Notes under the pieces: generated by a model
Database searches by the model: none
What the model was told of the DNA's origin: nothing
The model's input: the letters and a program-made list of their open reading frames with translations, nothing else
In this document: piece by piece, positions 8,855-16,861 of the stretch
Position numbering within the stretch: the first letter of the stretch is position 1
Layout: every line of letters starts with the position of its first letter
Origin: CAVRXQ01 sp963725215
Lineage (GTDB): Bacteria; Actinomycetota; Acidimicrobiia; Acidimicrobiales; Bog-793
Direction of reading: 5' to 3'
NCBI GenBank assembly: GCA_963725215.1
Contig: CAVRXQ010000001.1
Span: forward strand, 248,001-312,000
DNA length: 64,000 bases
Translations under genes and position numbers: made by a program

Positions 8855-9853
8855 TCACGCGAAGTGCGGAATGATCTCGGCCGCGTACGCCTCGAAGGTG
8901 GCGTCTTCCGCGTCGTGCATGAGGTAGAGCGCGAAGTGATCGACTCCCAGTGATGCGAGCTCCTCGAGCTTCGCGACGTGTTCCTGGGTGTCGCCGAGCA
9001 CACAGAAGCGCTCGACGATGTCGTCGGGGACGAAGTCGGTGCTCGGATTCCCGGCTTTTCCGTGGTGGGCGTAGTCGTATTCGGGACGCGACTTGACGTA
9101 GGCGGTGAGGGCTTCTGGCACCGCGCCCGAACGCTCCCCGTAGCGACGGACGAGATCGGCGACGTGGTTTCCGACCATGCCTCCGAACCATCTGCACTGG
9201 TCGCGCTGATGGGCGAGGTCGTCGCCGACGTAGGCGGGCGCGGCAGCACAGACGGTGAACGGCAGATCTGCTCGCGCAGACGCGTCGTGCGCCTCGCGTG
9301 CGTGCCGGATCGACCACTCGATGAGATACGGATCGGCGAGCTGCAGGATCAGCCCGTCGGCGACGCGCCCGGCGAGGTCGAGCGCCTTCGGCCCGTAGGC
9401 GGCCATCCACACCTCGAGGGCGCCACCTTGCACCCACGGCATCCGGACCGGCGTGCCGTGCAGCTCGATCTGCTCGCCGCTGGCGAGGGCGCGGATCGTC
9501 TCGATGGCACCCTCGAGCGTGCCGAGGGTCGCAGGCGTGCGACCGCGAACACGCAACGCCGAGTCGCCGCGGCCGATCCCGCACACCGTCCGGTTGCCGT
9601 ACATGTCGTTCAGCGTCGCGAACAGCGATGCAGTGACCGTCCAGTCCCTTGTCAGCGGGTTCGTCACCATCGGCCCGACGACGATCGATTCGGTCTGATC
9701 GAGAATGCGGGAGTAGATGACGAACGGCTCCTGCCACAAGATGTGAGAGTCGAAGGTCCACAGATGCGTGAACCCTGCCTCCTCGGCGCGGCGAGCGAGC
9801 TCGACGAGGCGACTGGCCGGCGGGTCGCACTGCAAGACGAGCCCGAGTTCCAC
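8855..9853 (-). CDS. Luciferase-like, probably F420-dependent oxidoreductase
   Basis: 332-residue (beta/alpha)8 luciferase-like monooxygenase-superfamily protein, related to methylenetetrahydromethanopterin reductase. Recognisable parts are MELGLVLQCDPPAS at the N-terminus, ARRAEEAGFTHLWTFDSH, RTVCGIGRGDSALR and EVWMAAYGPKALDLAGRVAD. It resembles the CPS_4043 subfamily of putative F420 enzymes, which as I recall tends to sit beside hydantoinase/dihydropyrimidinase genes. Start GTG at 9853 behind GAGGAGG. It lies 51 bases downstream of dihydropyrimidinase in the same operon, so a redox step on a pyrimidine, dihydropyrimidine or hydantoin is plausible. The substrate is unknown, and FMN use cannot be excluded. 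Confidence 0.75.
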   Translation of the reverse strand: MELGLVLQCDPPASRLVELARRAEEAGFTHLWTFDSHILWQEPFVIYSRILDQTESIVVGPMVTNPLTRDWTVTASLFATLNDMYGNRTVCGIGRGDSALRVRGRTPATLGTLEGAIETIRALASGEQIELHGTPVRMPWVQGGALEVWMAAYGPKALDLAGRVADGLILQLADPYLIEWSIRHAREAHDASARADLPFTVCAAAPAYVGDDLAHQRDQCRWFGGMVGNHVADLVRRYGERSGAVPEALTAYVKSRPEYDYAHHGKAGNPSTDFVPDDIVERFCVLGDTQEHVAKLEELASLGVDHFALYLMHDAEDATFEAYAAEIIPHFA

Positions 9854-9904
9854 TGTGTCCTCCTCACCCCGCCACGTGTGCAGCGCGACAGACCCTTGAA
9901 CTCC

Positions 9905-11308
9905 TCATAGCAGGTACTGGTTCTTCCCCCGCTCGAGGAACTGACCGCGCCCCTTCCGTCCGGTAAAGGTCCCCTCGTCGATAATGACCTCACCCCGAGA
10001 AAGCACCGTCTCGACTTGACCGGTCACTTCGAGTCCTTCGAACACCGAATAGTCGACGCGCATGTGATGCGTCGACGCGGAGATGACGTGGGTCGCGTTT
10101 GGGTCGTACACCACGACGTCGGCGTCCGATCCGGGCTGGATCACGCCTTTTCTTGGATAGAGGCCGAACATGCGCGCCGGCGTGGTCGAGCAGATTTCCA
10201 CCCAGCGCGGCGTCGTGATCTCGCCGCGCACTACCCCTTCGTGGATGAGGTCCATTCGATTTTCGACCACGGGTAGGCCGTTCGGGATCTTCGAGAAGTC
10301 GCCACGGCCGAGGTCCTTTTGCCCCTTGAAGCAGAACGGGCAGTGGTCGGTCGAGACGATCGACAAGTCGTTCGTCCGCAGACCCCGCCACAGCGCGGCG
10401 TGGTGCTCTTCTGGTCGGACCGGTGGTGAACAGACGAATTTCGCACCCTCGAAACCCGGCTTCGCGAGGTCCGCGTCGGAGAGGAACAGGTACTGCGGGC
10501 AGGTCTCGGCGAAGACGTTCAAGCCTTCGTCGCGCGCCTCGGTCACCGCGGCGAGCGCCTGCATCGCGGTGAGGTGGACGATGTAGAGGGGCGACCCGGC
10601 GACGCGCGCGAGCTGAATCGCCCGGAAAGTCGCTTCGCCCTCGAACTCTGCTGGGCGCGTCATGCCGTGGTACTTCGGGTCCGTTTCGCCGCGCGCCAGG
10701 GCCTGGGCGACCAAGACGTCGATCGCGATTCCGTTCTCGGCGTGCATCATGATCGTCGCCCCGTTCGACGCCGCCTTCTGCATCGCTTGGAAGATCTCGC
10801 CGTCGGTCGAGTACAGAACGCCGGGGTACGCCATGAAGAGTTTGAAGCTCGTGATGCCCTCGTCGACCAAGAGATCCATCTCTTTCAGCGACTGCTCGTC
10901 GACTTGGCTGACGATCGCGTGGAAGCCGTAGTCGATCGAACAGTTTCCCGACGCCTTCTCGGACCAGACTTCCCACCCTTCGCGCAGGCTGTGTCCTTTG
11001 GTCTGGATCGCGAAGTCGATGATCGTTGTGGTCCCCCCGAATGCCGCGGCAGTCGTTCCCGACTCGAAAGTGTCGTTCGACATCGTGCCGCCAAAGGGCA
11101 TGTCGAAGTGGGTGTGCGCGTCGATCCCACCTGGGATGACGAGTTTGCCGGCGGCTTCGATTTTCCGGTCGGCGCCGTTCATGAACGCTTCGGAGAGCGC
11201 CGACCCAGGTGCAGCGAGGGCGACGATGTGTTCGTCCTCGATGAGCACGTCCGCCTTCGCCATGCCGGTCGCGTTGACGACCGTCCCGTTCGTGATGTGT
11301 GTCCGCAC
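9905..11308 (-). CDS. Dihydropyrimidinase / D-hydantoinase
   Basis: Opens the ring of 5,6-dihydrouracil or dihydrothymine to N-carbamoyl-beta-amino acids, or of 5-substituted hydantoins to N-carbamoyl-D-amino acids. 467 residues, cytoplasmic. The binuclear zinc site is intact: His65 and His67 in GIDAHTHFDMP, carboxylated Lys156 in TSFKLFMAYPG, His189 in MMHAENG, His245 in IVHLTAM and Asp321 in STDHCPF. Start GTG at 11308 with GAGGAG, nine bases after the beta-ureidopropionase stop. The neighbouring beta-ureidopropionase argues for pyrimidine catabolism; the D-carbamoylase at 55601-56524 keeps a hydantoinase role open. Confidence 0.93.
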   Translation of the reverse strand: MRTHITNGTVVNATGMAKADVLIEDEHIVALAAPGSALSEAFMNGADRKIEAAGKLVIPGGIDAHTHFDMPFGGTMSNDTFESGTTAAAFGGTTTIIDFAIQTKGHSLREGWEVWSEKASGNCSIDYGFHAIVSQVDEQSLKEMDLLVDEGITSFKLFMAYPGVLYSTDGEIFQAMQKAASNGATIMMHAENGIAIDVLVAQALARGETDPKYHGMTRPAEFEGEATFRAIQLARVAGSPLYIVHLTAMQALAAVTEARDEGLNVFAETCPQYLFLSDADLAKPGFEGAKFVCSPPVRPEEHHAALWRGLRTNDLSIVSTDHCPFCFKGQKDLGRGDFSKIPNGLPVVENRMDLIHEGVVRGEITTPRWVEICSTTPARMFGLYPRKGVIQPGSDADVVVYDPNATHVISASTHHMRVDYSVFEGLEVTGQVETVLSRGEVIIDEGTFTGRKGRGQFLERGKNQYLL

Positions 11309-11317
11309 CGTCGCTCC

Positions 11318-12160
11318 TCAGGCCCGACAGAGCGACTCGTAGGAGTCTGGCCTACGGTCGCGATAGAAGGCCCACAAGTTGCGAACCTCCTCGAGCATCG
11401 ACATGTCGCACGCCCGCACGATCGCCTCATCCTTCACGTCGGAGGCCGTCTCGCCGACGAGCTGGCCGCGGGGGTTGACGATGTACGAGGAGCCGTAGAA
11501 GTCGTCGTCGCCGAGCGGCTCCTGTCCGACACGGTTGATCGCCACGACGAAGTACTGGTTCGCGACTGCCGCCGCGGGCTGCTCGAGCTGCCACAGGTAC
11601 TGCGAAAGGCTCCGGCTCGTCGCGGAGGGGTTGAAGACGATCCGTGCCCCGGCGAGGCCGAGCGCGCGCCAGCCCTCTGGGAAGTGGCGGTCGTAACAGA
11701 TATAGACGCCGACCGGCCCCACCGCGGTGTCGAAGATCGGGTACCCGAGATTCCCGGGGCGGAAGTAGAACTTCTCCCAGAACCCCTTCACCTGCGGGAT
11801 GTGGTGCTTGCGGTACTTGCCGAGGTAGCGCCCGTCCGCGTCGACGACGAACGCGGTGTTGTAGAGGACGCCGGGCATCTCCTCCTCGTAGACCGGGACG
11901 ACGAGCACCGTCTCTAGTTCTCTCGCCAACTCTTGCATCAGCTTCGTCGTCGGACCGTCGGGGACGCGCTCCGCGTAGGCGAAGTACTCGGCCTCTTGCA
12001 CCTGGCAGAAATACGGTCCGTAGAACAGCTCCTGGAAACAGAGGATTTGCGCGCCTTGCGCCTTCGCGTCGCGGGCCATCGCGACGTTCGCTTCGATCAT
12101 CGAGTCCTTGTCCCCCGTCCAGTGATGCTGGACGAGGCCGACATTCACGGTCTCTGCCAT
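11318..12160 (-). CDS. Beta-ureidopropionase (N-carbamoyl-beta-alanine amidohydrolase), copy 1
   Basis: Nitrilase-superfamily amidase that hydrolyses N-carbamoyl-beta-alanine or N-carbamoyl-beta-aminoisobutyrate to the amino acid, CO2 and ammonia. 280 residues. Catalytic triad: Glu44 in CFQELFYGPY, Lys118 in KYRKHHIP, Cys155 in GVYICYDRHFPEG. The ATG at 12160 sits behind AAGGAG; the frame is open further upstream but without homology. It is the first gene of the long minus-strand unit, and its promoter should lie in 12161-12314, shared with divergent purine nucleoside phosphorylase. A roughly 80% identical copy, ungapped by eye, lies at 53526-54368. N-carbamoylputrescine amidase is a relative but fits the context less well. 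Confidence 0.88.
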   Translation of the reverse strand: MAETVNVGLVQHHWTGDKDSMIEANVAMARDAKAQGAQILCFQELFYGPYFCQVQEAEYFAYAERVPDGPTTKLMQELARELETVLVVPVYEEEMPGVLYNTAFVVDADGRYLGKYRKHHIPQVKGFWEKFYFRPGNLGYPIFDTAVGPVGVYICYDRHFPEGWRALGLAGARIVFNPSATSRSLSQYLWQLEQPAAAVANQYFVVAINRVGQEPLGDDDFYGSSYIVNPRGQLVGETASDVKDEAIVRACDMSMLEEVRNLWAFYRDRRPDSYESLCRA

Positions 12161-12314
12161 CTGTCCACCGCTCCTTGCCGCCGTCCGCCGGGCGCTTGTT
12201 TGCCCCGAAAAGTCCGAAGTCAGTGTCGCTCGACTCGGGACGGTGGGCAAGACGAAGGGCGAGTTCGAGCCGCTCTTCGGCCTGGAACGGAGTGAAACGA
12301 TAGGTTCGGCGATC

Positions 12315-13136
12315 GTGACCGACGACCCGTACGCGCTGGCGGGCGAGGCCGCGGCACAGCTCTCGAAGCGCACGGATAGCGCCGAGCACGTCGCGGCGGT
12401 TGTGCTCGGATCAGGTTGGCAACCCGTGGCCGACGCGCTCGGCGAGGTGGTCGTCTCGGTGCCGACCACCGAGCTGCCAGGATTCGCTTCCCCGACGGTC
12501 GCCGGACACCATGGCGAGATCCGCTCAGTCACCATCGGCGATCGACGCGTCCTCGTGCTGTTGGGGCGCAGCCACCTCTACGAAGGCCGCAGCGCCGCGG
12601 AGGTCGTCCACCCGGTCCGGGTCGCCGTGCTCGCCGGGGTCAAAGTCGTGATCCTCACGAACGCGGCTGGCGGCCTCGACGCGTTGATGCGCCCGGGCGA
12701 GGCGGTGCTCATCCGGGATCACCTCAACCTCACCGGCCGGAATCCGCTCACCGGCGCCGCGGCGCCCGAGTCGCTCGGACCGAGGTTCGTCGACCTCACG
12801 ACGCTTTACCCAGAACCCCTGCGGCGACTGGCGAAAGAAGTCGAGCCGTCGCTCCGAGAAGGCGTGTACGCCGGGTTGCTCGGCCCGAGCTATGAGACCC
12901 CGGCCGAGATCGCGATGCTCCGCACACTCGGCGCCGATCTCGTCGGGATGTCGACGACGCTCGAGGCGATCGCCGCCCGCCACCTGGCGGCGGAAGTTCT
13001 CGGGATCTCTCTCGTCTCGAACCTCGCGGCAGGGGTCTCGCCCGAACCGCTCGACCACAAAGAGGTCCTCGCCGCGGGCGCGGCCGCAGCGCCCGGCCTC
13101 GCCCGCCTCATCGCGGGCGTCGTCACGAAGCTGTGA
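12315..13136 (+). CDS. Purine nucleoside phosphorylase (trimeric type)
   Basis: Phosphorolyses inosine, guanosine or deoxy forms to the base and (deoxy)ribose 1-phosphate. About 273 residues from GTG at 12315 (reads VTDDPYALAGEAAAQL); an in-frame GTG at 12243 would add 24 poorly conserved residues. Family motifs: VVLGSGWQPVADAL, GHHGEIRS, LLGRSHLYEG, LTNAAGGLD, GPSYETPAEIAMLRTLGADL and VGMSTTLEAIAARHLA. Its stop overlaps the next gene by four bases (GTGA), coupling it to a phosphosugar mutase that can use its ribose 1-phosphate. MTA phosphorylase is a related alternative. Confidence 0.9.
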   Translation: MTDDPYALAGEAAAQLSKRTDSAEHVAAVVLGSGWQPVADALGEVVVSVPTTELPGFASPTVAGHHGEIRSVTIGDRRVLVLLGRSHLYEGRSAAEVVHPVRVAVLAGVKVVILTNAAGGLDALMRPGEAVLIRDHLNLTGRNPLTGAAAPESLGPRFVDLTTLYPEPLRRLAKEVEPSLREGVYAGLLGPSYETPAEIAMLRTLGADLVGMSTTLEAIAARHLAAEVLGISLVSNLAAGVSPEPLDHKEVLAAGAAAAPGLARLIAGVVTKL

Positions 13137-14833
13137 CCGCGACCACCCCACGCAACGACCTGATCTCCCGCGCGCGGGCGTGGGCGGAGGCCGACCCCGA
13201 CCCCGTGACTCGCGCCGAGCTCGAAGGGCTCATTTCCCGAGACGACGTCGCCGAGATCGAAGAGCGCTTTTCCGAGCCGCTCGTCTTCGGCACCGCGGGG
13301 CTGCGCGGTGCACTCGGGGCGGGACCGGCGCGGATGAACCGCGTCGTCGTGCGCCAGACGACGGCGGGCGTCGCCGAATGGATCCGCCAGCGCGGTGAGG
13401 ACGCGACATCAAGAGGGCTCGTCGTTGGCCGGGACGCCCGTCACGGTTCAGACGCGTTCGCAGACGACACCGTCGAAGTGGCGGCGTCCGCGGGCGTGCG
13501 CGTCCTTCGTCTCGAGCGACCGTTGCCCACGCCTATTACCGCCTTCGCCGTCCGCCACCTCAGAGCCGCCGCCGGCGTGATGGTCACCGCGAGCCACAAT
13601 CCGCCGCGCGACAACGGCTACAAGGTCTACGCGCAAGACGGCGCGCAGATCATCCCTCCTGACGACTCCCGCATCGCCGAGCTGAGCGCGCGAATCGGAG
13701 CGCCACCCGCCGAACCGCTGAGCGCGAACGCGGCGTCGCGCGTCGAATTGATCGACCAACGCGGCATCTTGGACGCGTATGCGTCGTTCGCGCTCGACCT
13801 GCTGGCGCCGACGCCCGAGAGAGAGCTGCGATGTGTGTACACGCCGATGCACGGCGTCGGCGGAGCGGTCGTTCCCGAGCTGTTCATCCGCGCCGGCTTC
13901 GAGCCGCTGATTCCGGTACCCGCCCAGATCGAACCGGACCCGGATTTCCCTACCGTCTCGTTCCCGAATCCCGAAGAGCCCGGCGCGCTCGATCTTGCAC
14001 TCGCGCAAGCTGTCCAAAGCGACGCGGACCTTGTCGTCGCGAACGACCCAGATGCGGATCGCCTGGCGATCGCGGTGCGTGACGCAACCCGTGGCGGTTA
14101 CCGCGTCCTGTCGGGTAACGAACTCGGCTCAATCCTCGGCGATCACCTCATCTCGTCGAGTGTCGGAGCAGATCGACTCGTCGCGACGACCATCGTCTCG
14201 TCGCGCATGCTCTCTGCGATCGCCGAAGACGGCGGCGTCGCGTACGCGGAGACCTTGACGGGGTTCAAGTGGATCGCCCGCGCGGCGAAGGGGCAGAATC
14301 GCCGACTGCTCTTCGGATACGAAGAGGCGCTCGGCTACGCGGTCTCGGAGCAAGTCGCCGACAAGGACGGGATGACGGCCGCGCTCGTTGCCGCGGGACT
14401 CGCGGCGCATGAGCGGGCGCGCGGCCGAACGCTGCTCGACCGGCTCGGAGAACTCGAACGCCGCTTCGGCGTCCATGCGACCGCCCAGGTTTCGCTCTGG
14501 CGCGAGGGACCCGAAGGAATCGCAGAGATCGCGGACTCGATGGAGCACCTGCGGACAAATCCGCCGGAGGCAATCGGGGACCGCAAAGTCACAGGGATCG
14601 TCGACTACCACGACGGCGCCCTCGGACTTACCCCCTCGGACGTGCTGGCGTTCTTCTTGGACGACGGGACGCGCGTCGTCGTTCGGCCCAGCGGGACCGA
14701 ACCCAAGCTGAAGGCCTACGTCGAGGTGAGGACGGCGCCCATCGGATCAGGTGACCTCGAAGGCGAACGTGCGCGCGCGAATGCCGAACTCGACGTGCTA
14801 CGCGATGTGGTCACGGCGCTCCTCTCGAACTGA
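13133..14833 (+). CDS. Phosphopentomutase/phosphoglucomutase (alpha-D-phosphohexomutase superfamily, PGM2-like)
   Basis: 566-residue phosphosugar mutase. Visible motifs in order: VFGTAGLRGALG (about 52-63), the phospho-serine loop MVTASHNPPRDNGYKV with Ser154, the Mg-binding DPDADR (305-310), the sugar loop GYEEALGYAV and the phosphate-binding RPSGTEPK near 525. The domain layout and ~570 length match PGM2/PgcA-type enzymes, several of which act as phosphopentomutases. Translational coupling to purine nucleoside phosphorylase supports conversion of (deoxy)ribose 1-phosphate to the 5-phosphate. A glucose or mannose phosphate mutase role cannot be excluded. Confidence 0.85.
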   Translation: MTATTPRNDLISRARAWAEADPDPVTRAELEGLISRDDVAEIEERFSEPLVFGTAGLRGALGAGPARMNRVVVRQTTAGVAEWIRQRGEDATSRGLVVGRDARHGSDAFADDTVEVAASAGVRVLRLERPLPTPITAFAVRHLRAAAGVMVTASHNPPRDNGYKVYAQDGAQIIPPDDSRIAELSARIGAPPAEPLSANAASRVELIDQRGILDAYASFALDLLAPTPERELRCVYTPMHGVGGAVVPELFIRAGFEPLIPVPAQIEPDPDFPTVSFPNPEEPGALDLALAQAVQSDADLVVANDPDADRLAIAVRDATRGGYRVLSGNELGSILGDHLISSSVGADRLVATTIVSSRMLSAIAEDGGVAYAETLTGFKWIARAAKGQNRRLLFGYEEALGYAVSEQVADKDGMTAALVAAGLAAHERARGRTLLDRLGELERRFGVHATAQVSLWREGPEGIAEIADSMEHLRTNPPEAIGDRKVTGIVDYHDGALGLTPSDVLAFFLDDGTRVVVRPSGTEPKLKAYVEVRTAPIGSGDLEGERARANAELDVLRDVVTALLSN

Positions 14834-14971
14834 GAGCCGTGCCACGTGGTCGTGGGCGCATCGGTTGACGTTCAAACCGACTCGGGTCCGTCGCATCGAG
14901 AAGACTCAGATGACGTTGTGCGCTCTTTTCAACTTTCTTGATTTGCCTCGAGAAACGGCGGTGGCGGACCA

Positions 14972-16222
14972 ATGAACCCCGACGGTCAGCCGCGCGTTCC
15001 GCGAGGCAATATCCGCAAAAGGCCGCCACCCGCGGTGCTCGCCCGACGGTGGGCGGTCCTCATTGGCGGTTTCGCCGCGTTCGCCATCGGCGTCGCGTTC
15101 TGGATTGGCGGTGGCGGGAACGGGAAGCAACATCCGATTCCCGCCGGAGGGGTCGATCGCGATTTGTACGCCGACGCACCGGCGTCATTCGGTCCACTCC
15201 TTGCCGGCATGCCCCCGATCCTTGATCGGCGAAACATTTACTCAGCAGACGCCCCCATGGACCTCAGCCCCGCCGTGCGCGGGGACATCCCGATGGTCTA
15301 CGTGCCGAACAGCGTCTCGAACACCGTTTCAGAGATCGACCCCGCCAATGACCGCGTCGTCCGAACGTTCCCGGTCGCGACGGAGCCCCAACACGTGGTC
15401 CCATCGTGGGACCTGAAGACCCTCTGGGTGACAAGCGACCTCGGAAACGCCCTCACCCCGATCGATCCGCGCACCGGAATTCCCGGCAAGCCCCTTTCAA
15501 TCAGGGACCCGTACAACCTGTACTTCACTCCGAACGGGCGCTTCGCGATCGTCGTTGCCGAGCGTTTCGAAAGTCTGGACTTCCGCAATCCACACACGAT
15601 GAAGCTCAAGCACGCGTTGAAGGTGCCCTGCCCAGGCGTCGACCACATGGACTTTTCGGCGAACGGCCAATACCTGGTGGCCTCGTGCGAATTCGGATCG
15701 AAACTGATCAAAGTGGACGTTGCGACGCAAACCTACGTCGGCAGCGTCGCACTTCCTGCTGGCAGCAAGCCACAGGACGTGAAACTCTCACCCGACGGCA
15801 AGATCTTTTACGTCGCCGACCTGAACTTGAACGGCGTCTGGGAAGTCGATGGCACGCGGATGCGGATCCTCGGCTTCATGCCGACGGGACGGGGCGCGCA
15901 CGGACTTTACGTGAGCCGGAACGACCGCTTCTTGTACGTCACCAATCGAGGAGCTGGCTCCGTTTCGGTCATCGACCTGTCGACCCGAAAGGTCGTGAGG
16001 AAGTGGGTGATCCGCGGTGGCGGTAGCCCGGACATGGGCAATGTCTCGGTAAACGGCAAGGTCTTGTGGCTCTCCGGGCGATACAACTCCGTCGTCTACG
16101 CGATCTCGACGACCACAGGACGCCTTCTCGCCAAGATTTCCGTTGGTGCGGGACCGCACGGGCTCTGCGTTTGGCCACAACCGGGCCGGTACTCGCTCGG
16201 GCACACCGGGATCATGAGATGA
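14972..16222 (+). CDS. Membrane-anchored YVTN-type beta-propeller protein
   Basis: 416 residues. One membrane segment near residues 27-46 (RWAVLIGGFAAFAIGVAFWI) after a basic N-terminus should anchor the protein with the rest outside. The remainder is a run of propeller blades of the YVTN/YncE kind, for example MVYVPNSVSNTVSEIDPAN, DVKLSPDGKIFYVADLNLNG and FLYVTNRGAGSVSVIDL, ending WPQPGRYSLGHTG. No catalytic residues are evident; such proteins usually bind ligands or partners. Start ATG at 14972. The stop overlaps the next gene by four bases (ATGA), so the two are coupled. Function unknown and unrelated by sequence to the nucleoside genes. Confidence 0.75.
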   Translation: MNPDGQPRVPRGNIRKRPPPAVLARRWAVLIGGFAAFAIGVAFWIGGGGNGKQHPIPAGGVDRDLYADAPASFGPLLAGMPPILDRRNIYSADAPMDLSPAVRGDIPMVYVPNSVSNTVSEIDPANDRVVRTFPVATEPQHVVPSWDLKTLWVTSDLGNALTPIDPRTGIPGKPLSIRDPYNLYFTPNGRFAIVVAERFESLDFRNPHTMKLKHALKVPCPGVDHMDFSANGQYLVASCEFGSKLIKVDVATQTYVGSVALPAGSKPQDVKLSPDGKIFYVADLNLNGVWEVDGTRMRILGFMPTGRGAHGLYVSRNDRFLYVTNRGAGSVSVIDLSTRKVVRKWVIRGGGSPDMGNVSVNGKVLWLSGRYNSVVYAISTTTGRLLAKISVGAGPHGLCVWPQPGRYSLGHTGIMR

Positions 16223-16737
16223 GGTGGAATTCGTCGAGAACCCGCGCGTTGCTCGTTCTTCCGATCGTCGGGCTGGCGGCCAGTCTCGCCGCAACAAGTC
16301 TGCGCTTTGCGCCGGAAACGGCGACGGGCCACGTCGGCGCGATCACGCTCACGGTTTCGCCTCTCCGTGCCGTTGCGGGTGGCCAGCTGACGAGTGAACT
16401 CACGGTGAGCAACCGTGGCGGCAGCGCCGACGAACTTGACACCGCGCTTGTGTCCGGTGGCACGCCGGTGTCGCTCGCGCACAGCCCGACCGGCGGACCG
16501 GTCGCCCTCCAGGTCTGCGGCGGGGCTTTCTCACCCAAGGACGCTGAACGGTGGATGCGCGACGGGCCGCTCGTTGTTCCCGATCCTCTCGTGCGCCATC
16601 GTTCAATGGCTCGGGCGACGATTTTGGTGACCGCTTCCGCCCATTTGCACAGTCGCGGCACACTCAGAATCACCTTTTACTTCGCCCGAGCAGGAGCCGT
16701 GACGGTCGAAGTCCCCGTGCTTGCGGGGAGGACTTGA
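16219..16737 (+). CDS. Exported PCu(A)C-like (copper chaperone-like) protein
   Basis: 172 residues beginning MRWNSSRTRALLV, with a hydrophobic segment (LLVLPIVGLAASLAATS) that looks like a signal peptide or anchor. The rest has the layout of PCu(A)C periplasmic copper chaperones: a beta strand with VSNRGGSADELDTALV, VSLAH where the family has its first His ligand, and the closing strand pair ending AGAVTVEVPV. The Met-rich copper motif is not clear, so metal binding may be altered or lost. It is translationally coupled to the beta-propeller gene. The assignment rests on the C-terminal pattern and is tentative. Confidence 0.5.
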   Translation: MRWNSSRTRALLVLPIVGLAASLAATSLRFAPETATGHVGAITLTVSPLRAVAGGQLTSELTVSNRGGSADELDTALVSGGTPVSLAHSPTGGPVALQVCGGAFSPKDAERWMRDGPLVVPDPLVRHRSMARATILVTASAHLHSRGTLRITFYFARAGAVTVEVPVLAGRT

Positions 16738-16747
16738 CCTCACGCGA

Positions 16748-16768
16748 GGCTCCATCTCTCGTGGAGCC
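16748..16768. terminator. Hairpin between convergent genes
   Basis: Perfect 7-bp stem GGCTCCA/TGGAGCC with a 7-base loop, 11 bases after the stop of the PCu(A)C-like gene, in the 124-base gap between convergent genes. No T-run follows on either strand, so it is only a candidate terminator. Confidence 0.4.
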
Positions 16769-16861
16769 GAGAACCCATCGGCGCTTGAGCAACGCGGAGA
16801 AGGTGTGTGCCGCGCCGTCTCATGGTCGAGTCCGCCGGCCTCGGGCGCCTGTCGTCACCTT

